Of a DNA stretch of 16,485 nt, positions 7,099 through 13,716 are shown piece after piece. Origin of the DNA: Deltaproteobacteria bacterium (lineage in GTDB: Bacteria; Desulfobacterota; Syntrophia; Syntrophales; UBA5619); the NCBI GenBank assembly GCA_026388365.1, contig JAPLJW010000333.1:1-16485 (forward strand), in the 5' to 3' direction. The notes beneath the pieces were generated by a model. It searched no databases. It was not told the DNA's origin and saw only the letters and a list, made by a program, of their open reading frames with translations. Numbering within the stretch: the first letter of the stretch is position 1; each line of letters opens with the position of its first letter. The position numbers were made by a program, and so were the translations under genes.

Positions 7099-8279
7099 AT
7101 GAAACGGTTTATTCTTCCATTACTATTTTTTTCTTGTTGGGCATCTTGTTCCCGATTGCCGCTTATGCCGAGGGCAACAGGAGCATCACAATCCTTTACA
7201 CCGGTTTTGTAATGGGGAACGTTGATCCGTGCGCCTCCTGAGGTCGCAACGAATTGGGCGGTCTGGCCCGGCGCGCACACATGATAGAATCCATCCGGAA
7301 GGAGGAACAAGCCGTCCTGCTTCTGGATTGCGGGGCTGTTTTCAATAATCAAACAGATAATGCCGAATTGCATTTGAAGGCCATGGAATGGATGAGATAC
7401 GACGCCCTGAACCTGGGAATCCCGGAGCTTTCTTTTGGAAAGGCATTTCTCGAGCGCACCCAATCTCAGGTCTCCTTTCCCTATATTGCATCCAATCTGC
7501 TTTATGGCGGCAGCAGACCTTCCTGGATTCGGGAGTACGTCATCAAGGAGGTAGGGGGCATCAAGGTGGCCATCCTGGGCATTCTCGATCCGAATGACCT
7601 CCTGCAAATACCCGGCTGGGATGATGTAAAAGGATTCGAAATTACATCCCCCGAAGCCGTCCTGAAGAGGCTGCTGCCTGAGGTTAGGGGGAAGGCCGAT
7701 CTGGTCATCCTGTTGTCTCAATTGTACGAAGCAAAAACCCGTGCGCTGATGGGAGCTGTCCGGGGAATTGACGCGGCCATTTTCTCCAAAAGGGATTATC
7801 GGGTAAAGCCATCAGAAGAAAACGTTATCCTCCTCCGAGCAGAATCCGAGGGAATGGCGCTGGGACGGGTGACGGTCACGCTCGACGATAAGCGAGTGCC
7901 CCAAGTGGTTAATAGAAGAAGTGTTCAACTGGGTGACTCGGTTCCCGACAACGTAGAGATCTTAGGGCTCGTTGAGGCGTATAAAAAGGAGCAGGAAATC
8001 AAAGAGGAGAAAAGGAAAAAGGATCTGATGGAGGGGCTGCAATTGACCCCTGATGAATTCATGGAGCGTTACCGGAAAAAACAAAACGAACGGAATAAAA
8101 GGGATCTGTCTTACAAAGAACGGTTTTGGGCGATTGGAAACCCTGATTTTATCACTGATTCAAAAGAACCGAAGTTGCGTATGAGGATCATGGACGCATC
8201 CTGCAATAATCACGGCCAACTGTTTTCAAGGATCGGGGAATTTTCCCAATCTCTGAAAAGGAGGCCACAATGTCCGTAA
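7099..8279 (+). CDS. UshA-like selenoprotein, copy 3 (Sec48), with 1-nt frameshift in the leader
   Basis: ATG 7099 has a strong GGGAGG, but its frame is lost after nine codons in a run of seven T (7116-7122). With eight T the reading is a normal signal peptide ending PIAAYAEGN, then DPCASU with UGA at 7239-7241 falling exactly at residue 48 as in copy 1. The body continues to TAA at 8277-8279 (about 393 residues) with the family blocks GGLARRAHMIESIRK, LLLDCGAVF and IIKEVGG-like VIKEVGGIKVAILG, and no UshA metal ligands. After the MERYRKK motif where the other copies end, this one runs about 50 residues further and overlaps the next gene by 10 nt. The missing T may be a sequencing error, a true mutation or slippage; the intact 3' two-thirds favours error or recent change. 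Confidence 0.8.
7239..7270 (+). promoter_or_regulatory. UGA(Sec) codon and bacterial SECIS hairpin, UshA-like copy 3
   Basis: After TGA 7239-7241, GGGC (7256-7259) pairs with GCCC (7266-7269) plus a U-G pair (7255/7270), presenting the loop GGUCUG (7260-7265). The loop GG again begins 19 nt after the UGA, as in copy 1. The bases between UGA and stem differ from copy 1 (GGTCGCAACGAAT versus GGCAACAACAGC), whereas stem and loop are kept. Confidence 0.83.
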
Positions 8280-9145
8280 TTACGATTTCCAAACAACGCG
8301 GAAGCTTGGGCACGAAGATCGCCCAAGAGGTGGCGGAAAAATTGAACTATGAATATGTGGACAAAGAGAAAATAGGCCATATTTTGGCGAATTCCGGCTT
8401 TGGTGAAATAGAGGTGGAAAAGTTCGATGAAAAAAACCCTCCTTTCTGGGACTCCCTTGCTCTCCAGAGGGATATTTTTCTTCATGCGATTCGGGCAGCG
8501 ATCTATGATTTTGCCCGAAAAGGCAAAGTCGTCATCGTCGGACGTGGAGGGCAGGTTTTGCTTAGAAACCTACCGGGAACCCTGCATGTAAGAATTTTTG
8601 CGCCCTTTGACCTTCGCGTGAAACGCCTGGTGTCGAGCCAAGGGGTTGATGAAAAATACGCGGTCCCAATACTCCGGCAGAGTGATCAGGATTCCGCCGG
8701 CTATATCCAATCTTCCCTCCATGCCGATTGGAATGATGTCAGCCTCTATGACCTGCTGATCAACACCCAAAATCTATCGCAGGCTACTGCGGTGAAATTG
8801 ATTATTGACTCCGTTCATTCCCGAGAAATGCAGGAAGGAGTCGAAAAAGGTAAGGAAAAACTGGCAGAGCTTGCTTTGGTTGAAAAAGTTGAGGCGAAAC
8901 TGCAACCGATACTCGGATCAGGTCTTCATCAACTGGAGATACGGGCGGAGAAGGGAGTCGTATTTTTAAAGGGAACGGTGCTGTCTCCCAAGCCTCTTTC
9001 TTCCGAGCTTAAAGATGAGTGCGAACGGGCGGTGACTGCCCTGGAAGGGGTTGAGCGTGTGGAGATCCATGTTTTGTGGCTAAATTCCAAGGGAGGATTC
9101 GAATTTTACGATGCCCCCAGCCTGAAAAAATTTCCAGCCAAATGA
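8270..9145 (+). CDS. Cytidylate kinase-like protein with C-terminal BON domain
   Basis: A 291-residue cytoplasmic protein. Residues 1-185 match the cytidylate-kinase-like family (AAA/P-loop nucleotide kinase type): start MSVITISKQRGSLGTKIA with a glycine-bearing loop, YEYVDKEKIGHIL, and VVIVGRGGQVLLRN, then HVRIFAPFDLRVKRL. Residues about 203-277 form a BON-like module (LVEKVEAKLQPIL, GVVFLKGTVLS, VERVEIHVLWL), normally a membrane or lipid-associated fold. As I know the family, such proteins are common in deltaproteobacteria and are of unknown substrate; true CMP kinase is usually encoded elsewhere. Translation is probably coupled to the UshA-like gene, whose stop overlaps its start; GGAGG at 8260-8264 is the ribosome site. 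There is no obvious link to the redox genes. Confidence 0.75.
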   Translation: MSVITISKQRGSLGTKIAQEVAEKLNYEYVDKEKIGHILANSGFGEIEVEKFDEKNPPFWDSLALQRDIFLHAIRAAIYDFARKGKVVIVGRGGQVLLRNLPGTLHVRIFAPFDLRVKRLVSSQGVDEKYAVPILRQSDQDSAGYIQSSLHADWNDVSLYDLLINTQNLSQATAVKLIIDSVHSREMQEGVEKGKEKLAELALVEKVEAKLQPILGSGLHQLEIRAEKGVVFLKGTVLSPKPLSSELKDECERAVTALEGVERVEIHVLWLNSKGGFEFYDAPSLKKFPAK

Positions 9146-9366
9146 AAACAAAAGGGAATTTGAGAATCGTCCTGTTAAAGAAAGATCCGACAAATATGCC
9201 AAGGGTGTTATTGTAATTTCATAATGAAATCGGCAGTCGCAGACATCCACTCACCCGGCGCCAATACAATAGGGGCGAAAAGATGGCATCTCAAACCGTC
9301 AATCGTTCACCAAAGTGGGTTATCTCCGCGCGGGGAGTTTCACTATAACGGATGGAGGGAACAACC
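9146..9366. promoter_or_regulatory. Intergenic stretch with palindrome ATTTCAT-A-ATGAAAT
   Basis: No gene is visible in these 221 bases. The strongest element is a perfect inverted repeat, ATTTCAT (9216-9222) and ATGAAAT (9224-9230), in an AT-rich patch, which could be an operator. A TATAAC lies at about 9344-9349 before the VKOR-like gene, without a convincing -35 box. Confidence 0.35.
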
Positions 9367-9819
9367 ATGACACGTGATCGCTTTCTTTTAAAAACCGTTA
9401 ACATTGTTCTTCCGATCATCGGGGGCGGCTTAATGATCTTTTACAATGTCTGCGACACCTCCTGCTCCTCCCTTCAGGGGACGTTTTTGGGCCTGGACCT
9501 GAAGGTGATCGGTATCCTTTTCATGGCTGTCCTTCTGGCGTTGACCCTGCCGCCGGCATCCCGTTGGGCCGCATCCGTCCGTCACCTGCGAACGATGCTG
9601 CTCTCCGGCGCCCTGGGCGGGGAAGCCCTCCTCGTCCGGTTCCAGATCGTCAATGACACCTTTTGCCCCTTCTGTCTGGCGTTCGGTTCGTGCATCCTGA
9701 TCCTGTTCGTAGCGAACTTCAAGAAGATGAACCGATATCTGGCTCTGAGCGCCTTTCTGGCAGGAATTGCAGCTTTTGCCTTGTTCTTCAAAGGGTCCAT
9801 CCTGCCGCTCTACATGTGA
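9367..9819 (+). CDS. VKOR/DsbB-like membrane thiol oxidoreductase
   Basis: A 150-residue protein with about five hydrophobic segments. It has the cysteine layout of the vitamin K epoxide reductase family: a loop pair Cys29/Cys33 (NVCDTSCSSLQG) before a small-residue-rich stretch, and a CPFC active site (Cys100, Cys103) at the start of a later TM helix. VKOR homologues reoxidise DsbA-like proteins with quinone, so this could recharge the DsbA-like proteins encoded upstream. GGAGG at 9353-9357 selects ATG 9367 over the in-frame ATG at 9352, which would put the ribosome site inside the gene. It stands alone, with 221 nt before it and a hairpin after it. The family call rests on the Cys pattern and topology, so a different small redox membrane protein is possible. 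Confidence 0.65.
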   Translation: MTRDRFLLKTVNIVLPIIGGGLMIFYNVCDTSCSSLQGTFLGLDLKVIGILFMAVLLALTLPPASRWAASVRHLRTMLLSGALGGEALLVRFQIVNDTFCPFCLAFGSCILILFVANFKKMNRYLALSAFLAGIAAFALFFKGSILPLYM

Positions 9820-9838
9820 TATCTCCCTTGTCGGTCCC

Positions 9839-9862
9839 CGCGATTCGATGCGTCAAATCGCG
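9839..9862 (+). terminator. Hairpin after the VKOR-like gene
   Basis: CGCGATT (9839-9845) pairs perfectly with AATCGCG (9856-9862) across a 10-nt loop, 20 nt after the stop codon. There is no U-tract, so this is a possible rho-assisted or weak terminator. Confidence 0.4.
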
Positions 9863-9892
9863 ATGCCTAGGGTTCCGGTCAGCAGCAGCTTT

Positions 9893-9948
9893 GCCAACAT
9901 TATTGTGCCAACATTATTGTTGACAAGTTGTCGTGGATGGTCTATACG
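9893..9948 (+). promoter_or_regulatory. Tandem 14-bp repeat abutting a sigma70-type promoter
   Basis: GCCAACATTATTGT occurs twice head to tail (9893-9906, 9907-9920), and the second copy runs into TTGACA (9920-9925), a 17-nt spacer and TATACG (9943-9948). The repeat-to-promoter junction also forms the inverted repeat CAACA/TGTTG. It probably drives the YedE-YedF region about 450 nt downstream. The arrangement resembles the promoter at 13573 and may bind the same regulator. Confidence 0.6.
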
Positions 9949-10153
9949 GCCGCCGGAACATTGTGGATGTTTAGTATATATTTGGAGCGATATCCGTGAT
10001 TTACTTATTCTTCACCCCGTTAATATGAGGCACTGACAGAGGACCCGGGCGGTCCTCCGGAAAACGCCGTCCTGCCGTCTCTCCCCCCTGACCGATTAGC
10101 CCCCTGAGGGTCATGCCGCGGAGATTACGGCATGGCGCAATCAGGAGGCGACA

Positions 10154-10390
10154 TTGGTCAACCCGTATTCAATAAATTCAACTTATTTCAAAAAGCTCGG
10201 GAATATTTTCTATCAGAGACTGATCCATCCCCGGCCCTGCCGGATCGTCCGTATTGCCTTAGTAGCCCTCTTCATTTACGGAGGCGTGATCAAGCTCGTC
10301 AATTCAACGGGACATGGTCGGCATCGGGGTGGTTGCGCCTTGTCTCGGCTTATCCCGGCGGGTCCGGGAATATCACGAAAATCCATAGAA
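10154..10390 (+). pseudogene. Remnant of a DoxX/MauE-like membrane protein gene (tentative)
   Basis: After AGGAGG (10143-10148), TTG 10154 opens MVNPYSINS and then RIVRIALVALFIYGGVIKL, which is the typical first TM of DoxX/MauE redox-associated membrane proteins. Past KLVN the frame loses any protein-like character; the next frame gives VGIGVVAPCLGLSRRV and a stop at 10388-10390. The usual four-TM length is missing, so this looks like a gene shortened by deletion. The long open frame from 10132 through the YedE gene is a different, spurious frame. The rest of 9820-10153 holds only the hairpin and promoter described separately. Confidence 0.4.
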
Positions 10391-10401
10391 GGAGGTATTC
10401 A

Positions 10402-11496
10402 ATGAACGGAATCAAAAACATCTTTGCGGGGCGTTGGGGCATCATCGGCGTCGGAATTATTATCGGAATTTTAGCGCCGCTTTTGCAGAAATGGGGAAAC
10501 CCCGGCAACATGGGGGTCTGTGTGGCCTGTTTCGAACGGGACATCGCCGGCGCCCTCGGCCTTCACCGGGCCGACGTGGTGCAGTTCATCCGCCCCGAAA
10601 TCATCGGCTTTGTCCTCGGATCGTTGGTTGCCGCTTACCTGTTCAAGGAATATCGCCCCCGTCTCGGCTCCGCGCCGATCGTCCGGTTTGTCCTCGGCGT
10701 GTTTGCCATGATCGGGGCGCTGGTCTTTCTCGGATGCCCCTGGCGGGCGGCTCTGCGCTTAGCCGGCGGTGACGGCAACGCCATCCTCGGCCTACTGGGA
10801 CTCATATTCGGTATCTGGATCGGCACGCTGTTCCTGAAAGGGGGATACAACCTCGGACGGACGCAGCCGACGCACCACACGGCGGGATGGATGCTTCCCC
10901 TATTCATGATCGGGCTGTTGTTGCTGATGCTGCTCTTCCCGCAGGTGTCGGGCGAGGCCAAAAGCGGGGCCCTTTTTTACAGCTTGAAGGGGCCGGGATC
11001 GATGCATGCGCCCCTGGCGGTCTCTCTGGCCGTGGGGCTTCTCATCGGGTTTCTGGCCCAGCGGAGCCGTTTCTGTACCATGGGCGCCATCCGGGATTTT
11101 GTCCTCTTCCGGCAGATGCACCTCCTGTCGGGATTCATCGCCCTGATCATTACCGCCTTGGTCGTCAACTTCATTCTGGGACAGTTCAAACCGGGATTTG
11201 AGGGGCAACCCATCGCCCACACGATGCACATCTGGAATTTCCTGGGAATGGCGCTGTCGGGCCTGGCCTTCTGCCTGGCCGGCGGATGTCCCGGCCGCCA
11301 GCTTTTCCTCTCTGGAGAAGGAGACGGGGACGCCGCAATTTTCGTGATGGGCATGATCGTCGGCGCCGGCATTGCCCATAACTTCGGTCTGGCCAGTTCG
11401 GCGACCGGCGTCGGACCATACGGAATCCCCGCCGTGGGGATCGGGTTTGCGGTGTGCCTGTTCATCGGATTGACCATGAGAAAGAATATCGCATAA
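10402..11496 (+). CDS. yedE: YedE-type putative selenium (sulfur) transporter
   Basis: A 364-residue inner-membrane protein of the YeeE/YedE family with two homologous halves. Known relatives next to YedF are annotated as putative selenium transporters, while the wider family includes thiosulfate channels. Family cysteines are visible: Cys40/Cys43 (MGVCVACFERDI), LGCPWRAALRLAGGDGNA, SRFCTMGAIRDF and AGGCPGRQLFLSGEGD; these conserved Cys and Gly-Cys-Pro loops are thought to relay the chalcogen species. GGAGG at 10391-10395 supports ATG 10402; the 90-residue upstream extension of the open frame is not protein-like. A TusA-like gene follows after 13 nt and YedF is further on, the standard selenium-metabolism grouping. 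Confidence 0.9.
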   Translation: MNGIKNIFAGRWGIIGVGIIIGILAPLLQKWGNPGNMGVCVACFERDIAGALGLHRADVVQFIRPEIIGFVLGSLVAAYLFKEYRPRLGSAPIVRFVLGVFAMIGALVFLGCPWRAALRLAGGDGNAILGLLGLIFGIWIGTLFLKGGYNLGRTQPTHHTAGWMLPLFMIGLLLLMLLFPQVSGEAKSGALFYSLKGPGSMHAPLAVSLAVGLLIGFLAQRSRFCTMGAIRDFVLFRQMHLLSGFIALIITALVVNFILGQFKPGFEGQPIAHTMHIWNFLGMALSGLAFCLAGGCPGRQLFLSGEGDGDAAIFVMGMIVGAGIAHNFGLASSATGVGPYGIPAVGIGFAVCLFIGLTMRKNIA

Positions 11497-11509
11497 GGAG
11501 GAAGAAAGA

Positions 11510-11728
11510 ATGGCTAAGACAATTGATGCCCGAGGACTTTCGTGCCCCCAGCCCGTCCTGATGACGCTGGAGGAGATCAAGGCGGGCAAGGCGGATGAGA
11601 TCGTCATCATGGTGGACAACGACGCTTCGAAGGAAAATGTATCCCGTGCCGCAGTCAACCGCGGATGGACGGTGGCCGACATCGATGAAAAAGACGGAGT
11701 GTTTAACGTGAAGATCAGAAAAGGTTGA
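11510..11728 (+). CDS. TusA/SirA-family sulfur (selenium) carrier protein
   Basis: A 72-residue TusA-like protein with the full CPxP motif: Cys12 in DARGLSCPQPVLMTLEEI, the site of persulfide or selenopersulfide formation. It also shows the family's second-strand sequence VMVDNDASKENVSR-like IMVDNDASKENVSR. Length is normal. AAGGAGG at 11495-11501 precedes ATG. Position between YedE and YedF implies that it accepts sulfur or selenium delivered by the permease and passes it on, perhaps towards SelD; that step is inference. Its stop overlaps the TTG start of the frameshifted DUF3343 gene. Confidence 0.88.
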   Translation: MAKTIDARGLSCPQPVLMTLEEIKAGKADEIVIMVDNDASKENVSRAAVNRGWTVADIDEKDGVFNVKIRKG

Positions 11729-11959
11729 TTGCAGTGGCTCTCTTCGATTTTCTGAAAGGCAACCGGATGCAGGACGACCCCCCCGGTCGTGACGGGCAGA
11801 TCGACCGGGGGATTCTCGTGTTCGAAAATACCAGCGAAGTCATTCAGGCGGAGAAGCTGCTGAAAAAACGGTTGGGAAATACGGGTCATGGGCCCCCCGC
11901 CGGAAATCCGGCAGGGGTGCGATCTGGTCATCGAATTTCCCCTGATCGAAGAAGCTTAG
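11725..11959 (+). pseudogene. Frameshifted, truncated DUF3343-type Se/S carrier-like gene
   Basis: The first part reads RGILVFENTSEVIQAEKLL in the frame of TTG 11725 (or GTG 11734). Past a run of six A (11863-11868) protein similarity switches to the next frame, giving NGWEIRVMGPPPEIRQGCD and then LVIEFPLIEEA before TAG 11957-11959. One A fewer restores a single frame. The MGPPPEIRxGCDL block is characteristic of the longer DUF3343-containing proteins found with YedE/YedF, whose C-terminal half is missing here. Both a homopolymer error and true decay could explain the shift, but the abrupt end followed by unrelated sequence supports real decay. Confidence 0.6.
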
Positions 11960-12213
11960 ATTCTAAGAACCCGAAGGGAAAGGCGGGTGACGACTATTCG
12001 ATCCGGATCTATGTCATGTTTTCTTACGACCCGACCCAGGCGATACGGGGAGAGTGCCTGACATACGGCACCGCCAAAGCGATCTACGGCCAATATCCGG
12101 CCCACAGCGCCCTGAATTATGATATCCTTACACTCCAGGATGTCCCGCGGGTATTTGGACTCTCCAGAAAGTTCAGCATCCGCTTCTGGACTTTTTGGAT
12201 TACAGGAAACTGA
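11960..12213 (+). pseudogene. 3' fragment of a DUF3047-like gene (tentative)
   Basis: The frame ending at TGA 12211-12213 encodes KAGDDYSIRIYVMFSYD, then TYGTAKAIYGQYPAHSALNY, which fits my memory of the C-terminal part of DUF3047 proteins (exported, unknown function). No start codon or N-terminal half is present; the fragment abuts the truncated DUF3343 gene, so a deletion or recombination joined the two. The last 25 residues (VFGLSRKFSIRF and on) look out of frame. Confidence 0.4.
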
Positions 12214-12300
12214 CCATACGGACAGACGCGGGCAGAAAATTGTGGAAAAAAGAAGTAATATGATTGTTTGGCACTATATAAAATAAGGAGGTTGGAAGAC

Positions 12301-12927
12301 ATGAAGGTAACCGTTGACGCCAGAGGGCTTGCCTGCCCGGAGCCCGTACTGTTGGCGAAAAAGGCGATTGCGGCAAACGAAGAGGTGACCGTGATCGTGG
12401 ACAATGAGATCGCCGTGGAAAACATCCGCCGCCTGGCCGCCAAATCGGCCTGCGGCTTCTCTGTAATCGAAAAAGAGGGCGCGTTCCGGGAGATCGCACT
12501 GGTTCGGACAGGGCCGGCGGTTCAGGCCGCCGCGGAAACCGGTGTCGCCGAGGCGGAGCTTTCGTGCGGCGTTGCGCCCGCAAAGGAAGTGGGTCCCCTT
12601 GTGGTGATCCTCTCCGACAACCGCATGGGGCGGGGGGACGACGTTCTGGGAGACGTCCTGATCCGGGCCTTCGTCCACACCATCGCGCAACTCAAGCCGT
12701 TGCCGGCGACGATCATCTGTTACAACGCGGGGGTCAAGCTCGCCGTGAAGGATTCGGCGGTCCTCGATGACTTGCAGCAATTGTCACAGGCCGGGGTGGA
12801 CATCCTCGTCTGCGGGACCTGCGTGAACTATTTCGGGCTTGGCGATCAGGTCGCGGCGGGGCGTATTTCCAATATGTACGACATTGCCGAAACGATGGCG
12901 GGCGCCGCCCGGCTGGTGCGTCCGTGA
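12301..12927 (+). CDS. yedF: YedF, sulfurtransferase-like selenium metabolism protein
   Basis: A 208-residue cytoplasmic protein with two parts: a TusA-like domain (1-75; DARGLACPEPVLLAKKAI with Cys13 in CPEP) and a DsrE-like domain (about 95-205; VVILSDNRMGRGDDVLG, CYNAGVKLAVKDS, DILVCGTCVNYFG). This architecture and the MGRG and CGTC segments mark the YedF family, which co-occurs with selenophosphate synthesis. AAGGAGG at 12286-12292 selects ATG 12301; an in-frame ATG at 12268 lies before the ribosome site and is rejected. The stop overlaps the next start (TGATG), so the DUF3343 gene is translationally coupled. The usual partner yedE is 800 nt upstream, separated by the TusA-like gene and decayed genes. 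Confidence 0.92.
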   Translation: MKVTVDARGLACPEPVLLAKKAIAANEEVTVIVDNEIAVENIRRLAAKSACGFSVIEKEGAFREIALVRTGPAVQAAAETGVAEAELSCGVAPAKEVGPLVVILSDNRMGRGDDVLGDVLIRAFVHTIAQLKPLPATIICYNAGVKLAVKDSAVLDDLQQLSQAGVDILVCGTCVNYFGLGDQVAAGRISNMYDIAETMAGAARLVRP

Positions 12928-13151
12928 TGGAAGCGCCACAGTACGCCGTATTTCTGTTTCCCTCGGTCAGCCATACCCTGAAGGCGGAAAAGATCCTCAA
13001 GGCCGCGGGCATCGCCCATAAGCTCATCCCCGTCCCCCGCCATATCGGTACAGACTGCGGGGTCTGCCTCCGTGTGGAGGCGGACCGGCGGGACGCCGTG
13101 TCGGAAGCGCTGCAGGGGGGAGTAAACTGGGAAAGGATGGTCCTGCTGTAA
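12927..13151 (+). CDS. DUF3343 small putative Se/S carrier protein
   Basis: A 74-residue protein (75 if GTG 12924 is used) of the DUF3343 family, described as a putative selenium or sulfur carrier. Typical elements are AVFLFPSVSHTLKAEKILK near the N-terminus, KLIPVPRHIGTDCGVCLRV with Cys pairs, and VNWERMVLL at the end. It starts inside the yedF stop codon, which implies co-translation. It is intact, unlike the second, longer DUF3343-type gene at 11725-11959. Confidence 0.85.
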   Translation: MEAPQYAVFLFPSVSHTLKAEKILKAAGIAHKLIPVPRHIGTDCGVCLRVEADRRDAVSEALQGGVNWERMVLL

Positions 13152-13200
13152 GCCGGGAAGCCAAAAGACGGCCCGGGGACGCCGCCGGGGCAAAAAGGGA

Positions 13201-13468
13201 TGATCAGCAGGCGGCGCATCGCCCAGATCATCGCCGTCACGAGGCTCTCCGTGCCGAGGACGGTTCAGGGAAACTGCACCCACAAACCCTACACCCTGGA
13301 ACCATTGCCGGGGCCAACCTCTTCTGGGCGGAGATGGGAGCGAATCCACGGGATACGGCGGAGCGAACCGAAACGGGAAGAGGGCATGACGTTTGAAAAT
13401 GCCGGACCCTGTTTCATGAAAGCGGATGGGGCGTCCTGGAGGGGCCGTTCCGTTTCTATCAAACATGA
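13201..13468 (+). pseudogene. 3' remnant of a radical SAM (biotin-synthase-like) gene
   Basis: RRRIAQIIAVTRLSVPRTVQ is followed by GNCTHKPYTL in the frame of ATG 13201; similarity then moves one frame at about 13298 (GTIAGANLFWAEMGANPRDT, then AERTETGRGHDV). That frame meets TGA at 13394-13396, continues KCRTLFHESGWGVLEGPFRF and stops at TGA 13466-13468. The order of motifs matches the C-terminal barrel end of biotin-synthase-like radical SAM proteins, which sometimes sit near YedF. Three-quarters of the gene, including the CxxxCxxC cluster, is absent. The internal TGA has no SECIS-like hairpin and falls at a non-Cys position, so it is treated as a nonsense mutation. Confidence 0.5.
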
Positions 13469-13536
13469 TCATGATCGGATTCAAGGAAAGCTCATCAGTG
13501 CGAATACGCATATTCAAATGGTACATGTCACAGTTG

Positions 13537-13601
13537 CCAATATTTCATCCAATTGTTCATCCAAATTGTTCATTGACACCAACCGCCGCTTCTCCTATAA
13601 T
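13537..13601 (+). promoter_or_regulatory. Triple tandem repeat and consensus sigma70-type promoter
   Basis: CCAATATTTCAT (13537-13548), CCAATTGTTCAT (13549-13560) and CCAAATTGTTCAT (13561-13573) form three head-to-tail copies ending exactly at TTGACA (13573-13578). A 17-nt spacer leads to TATAAT (13596-13601), so both hexamers match the consensus. The transcription start would be near 13608, leaving a leader of about 110 nt before the YeeE-type gene. Adjacent repeats upstream of -35 suggest an activator or repressor binding cooperatively. Confidence 0.8.
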
Positions 13602-13716
13602 ATTTCTGCAATCCATCCATCATCATGTTTCTTGTCAGGGTTGTTCAGGCGGCCGGGATAATCTCCGGATACCGGTCGATCATTTTTCAACGCGTTGATT
13701 AAGGAGGAGAATAATT

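Noticed and set aside
10132..10401. Long N-terminal extension of the YedE open frame
   Set aside because: Its translation is Arg/Ser/Pro-rich without family similarity; GGAGG at 10391-10395 and normal family length place the start at 10402.
11384..11392. Other GGTCTG occurrences (also near 1304, 5548, 5722, 14566) as SECIS loops
   Set aside because: They lie inside open genes with no in-frame TGA at the right distance upstream, and lack a flanking stem.
12268..12300. Earlier ATG for YedF
   Set aside because: It would place the strong AAGGAGG ribosome site inside the coding region; ATG 12301 gives the usual family N-terminus.
13394..13396. In-frame TGA in the radical SAM remnant as another Sec codon
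   Set aside because: No GGUCUG-type hairpin follows, the position is not a known Cys in such proteins, and the gene is already frameshifted and truncated.
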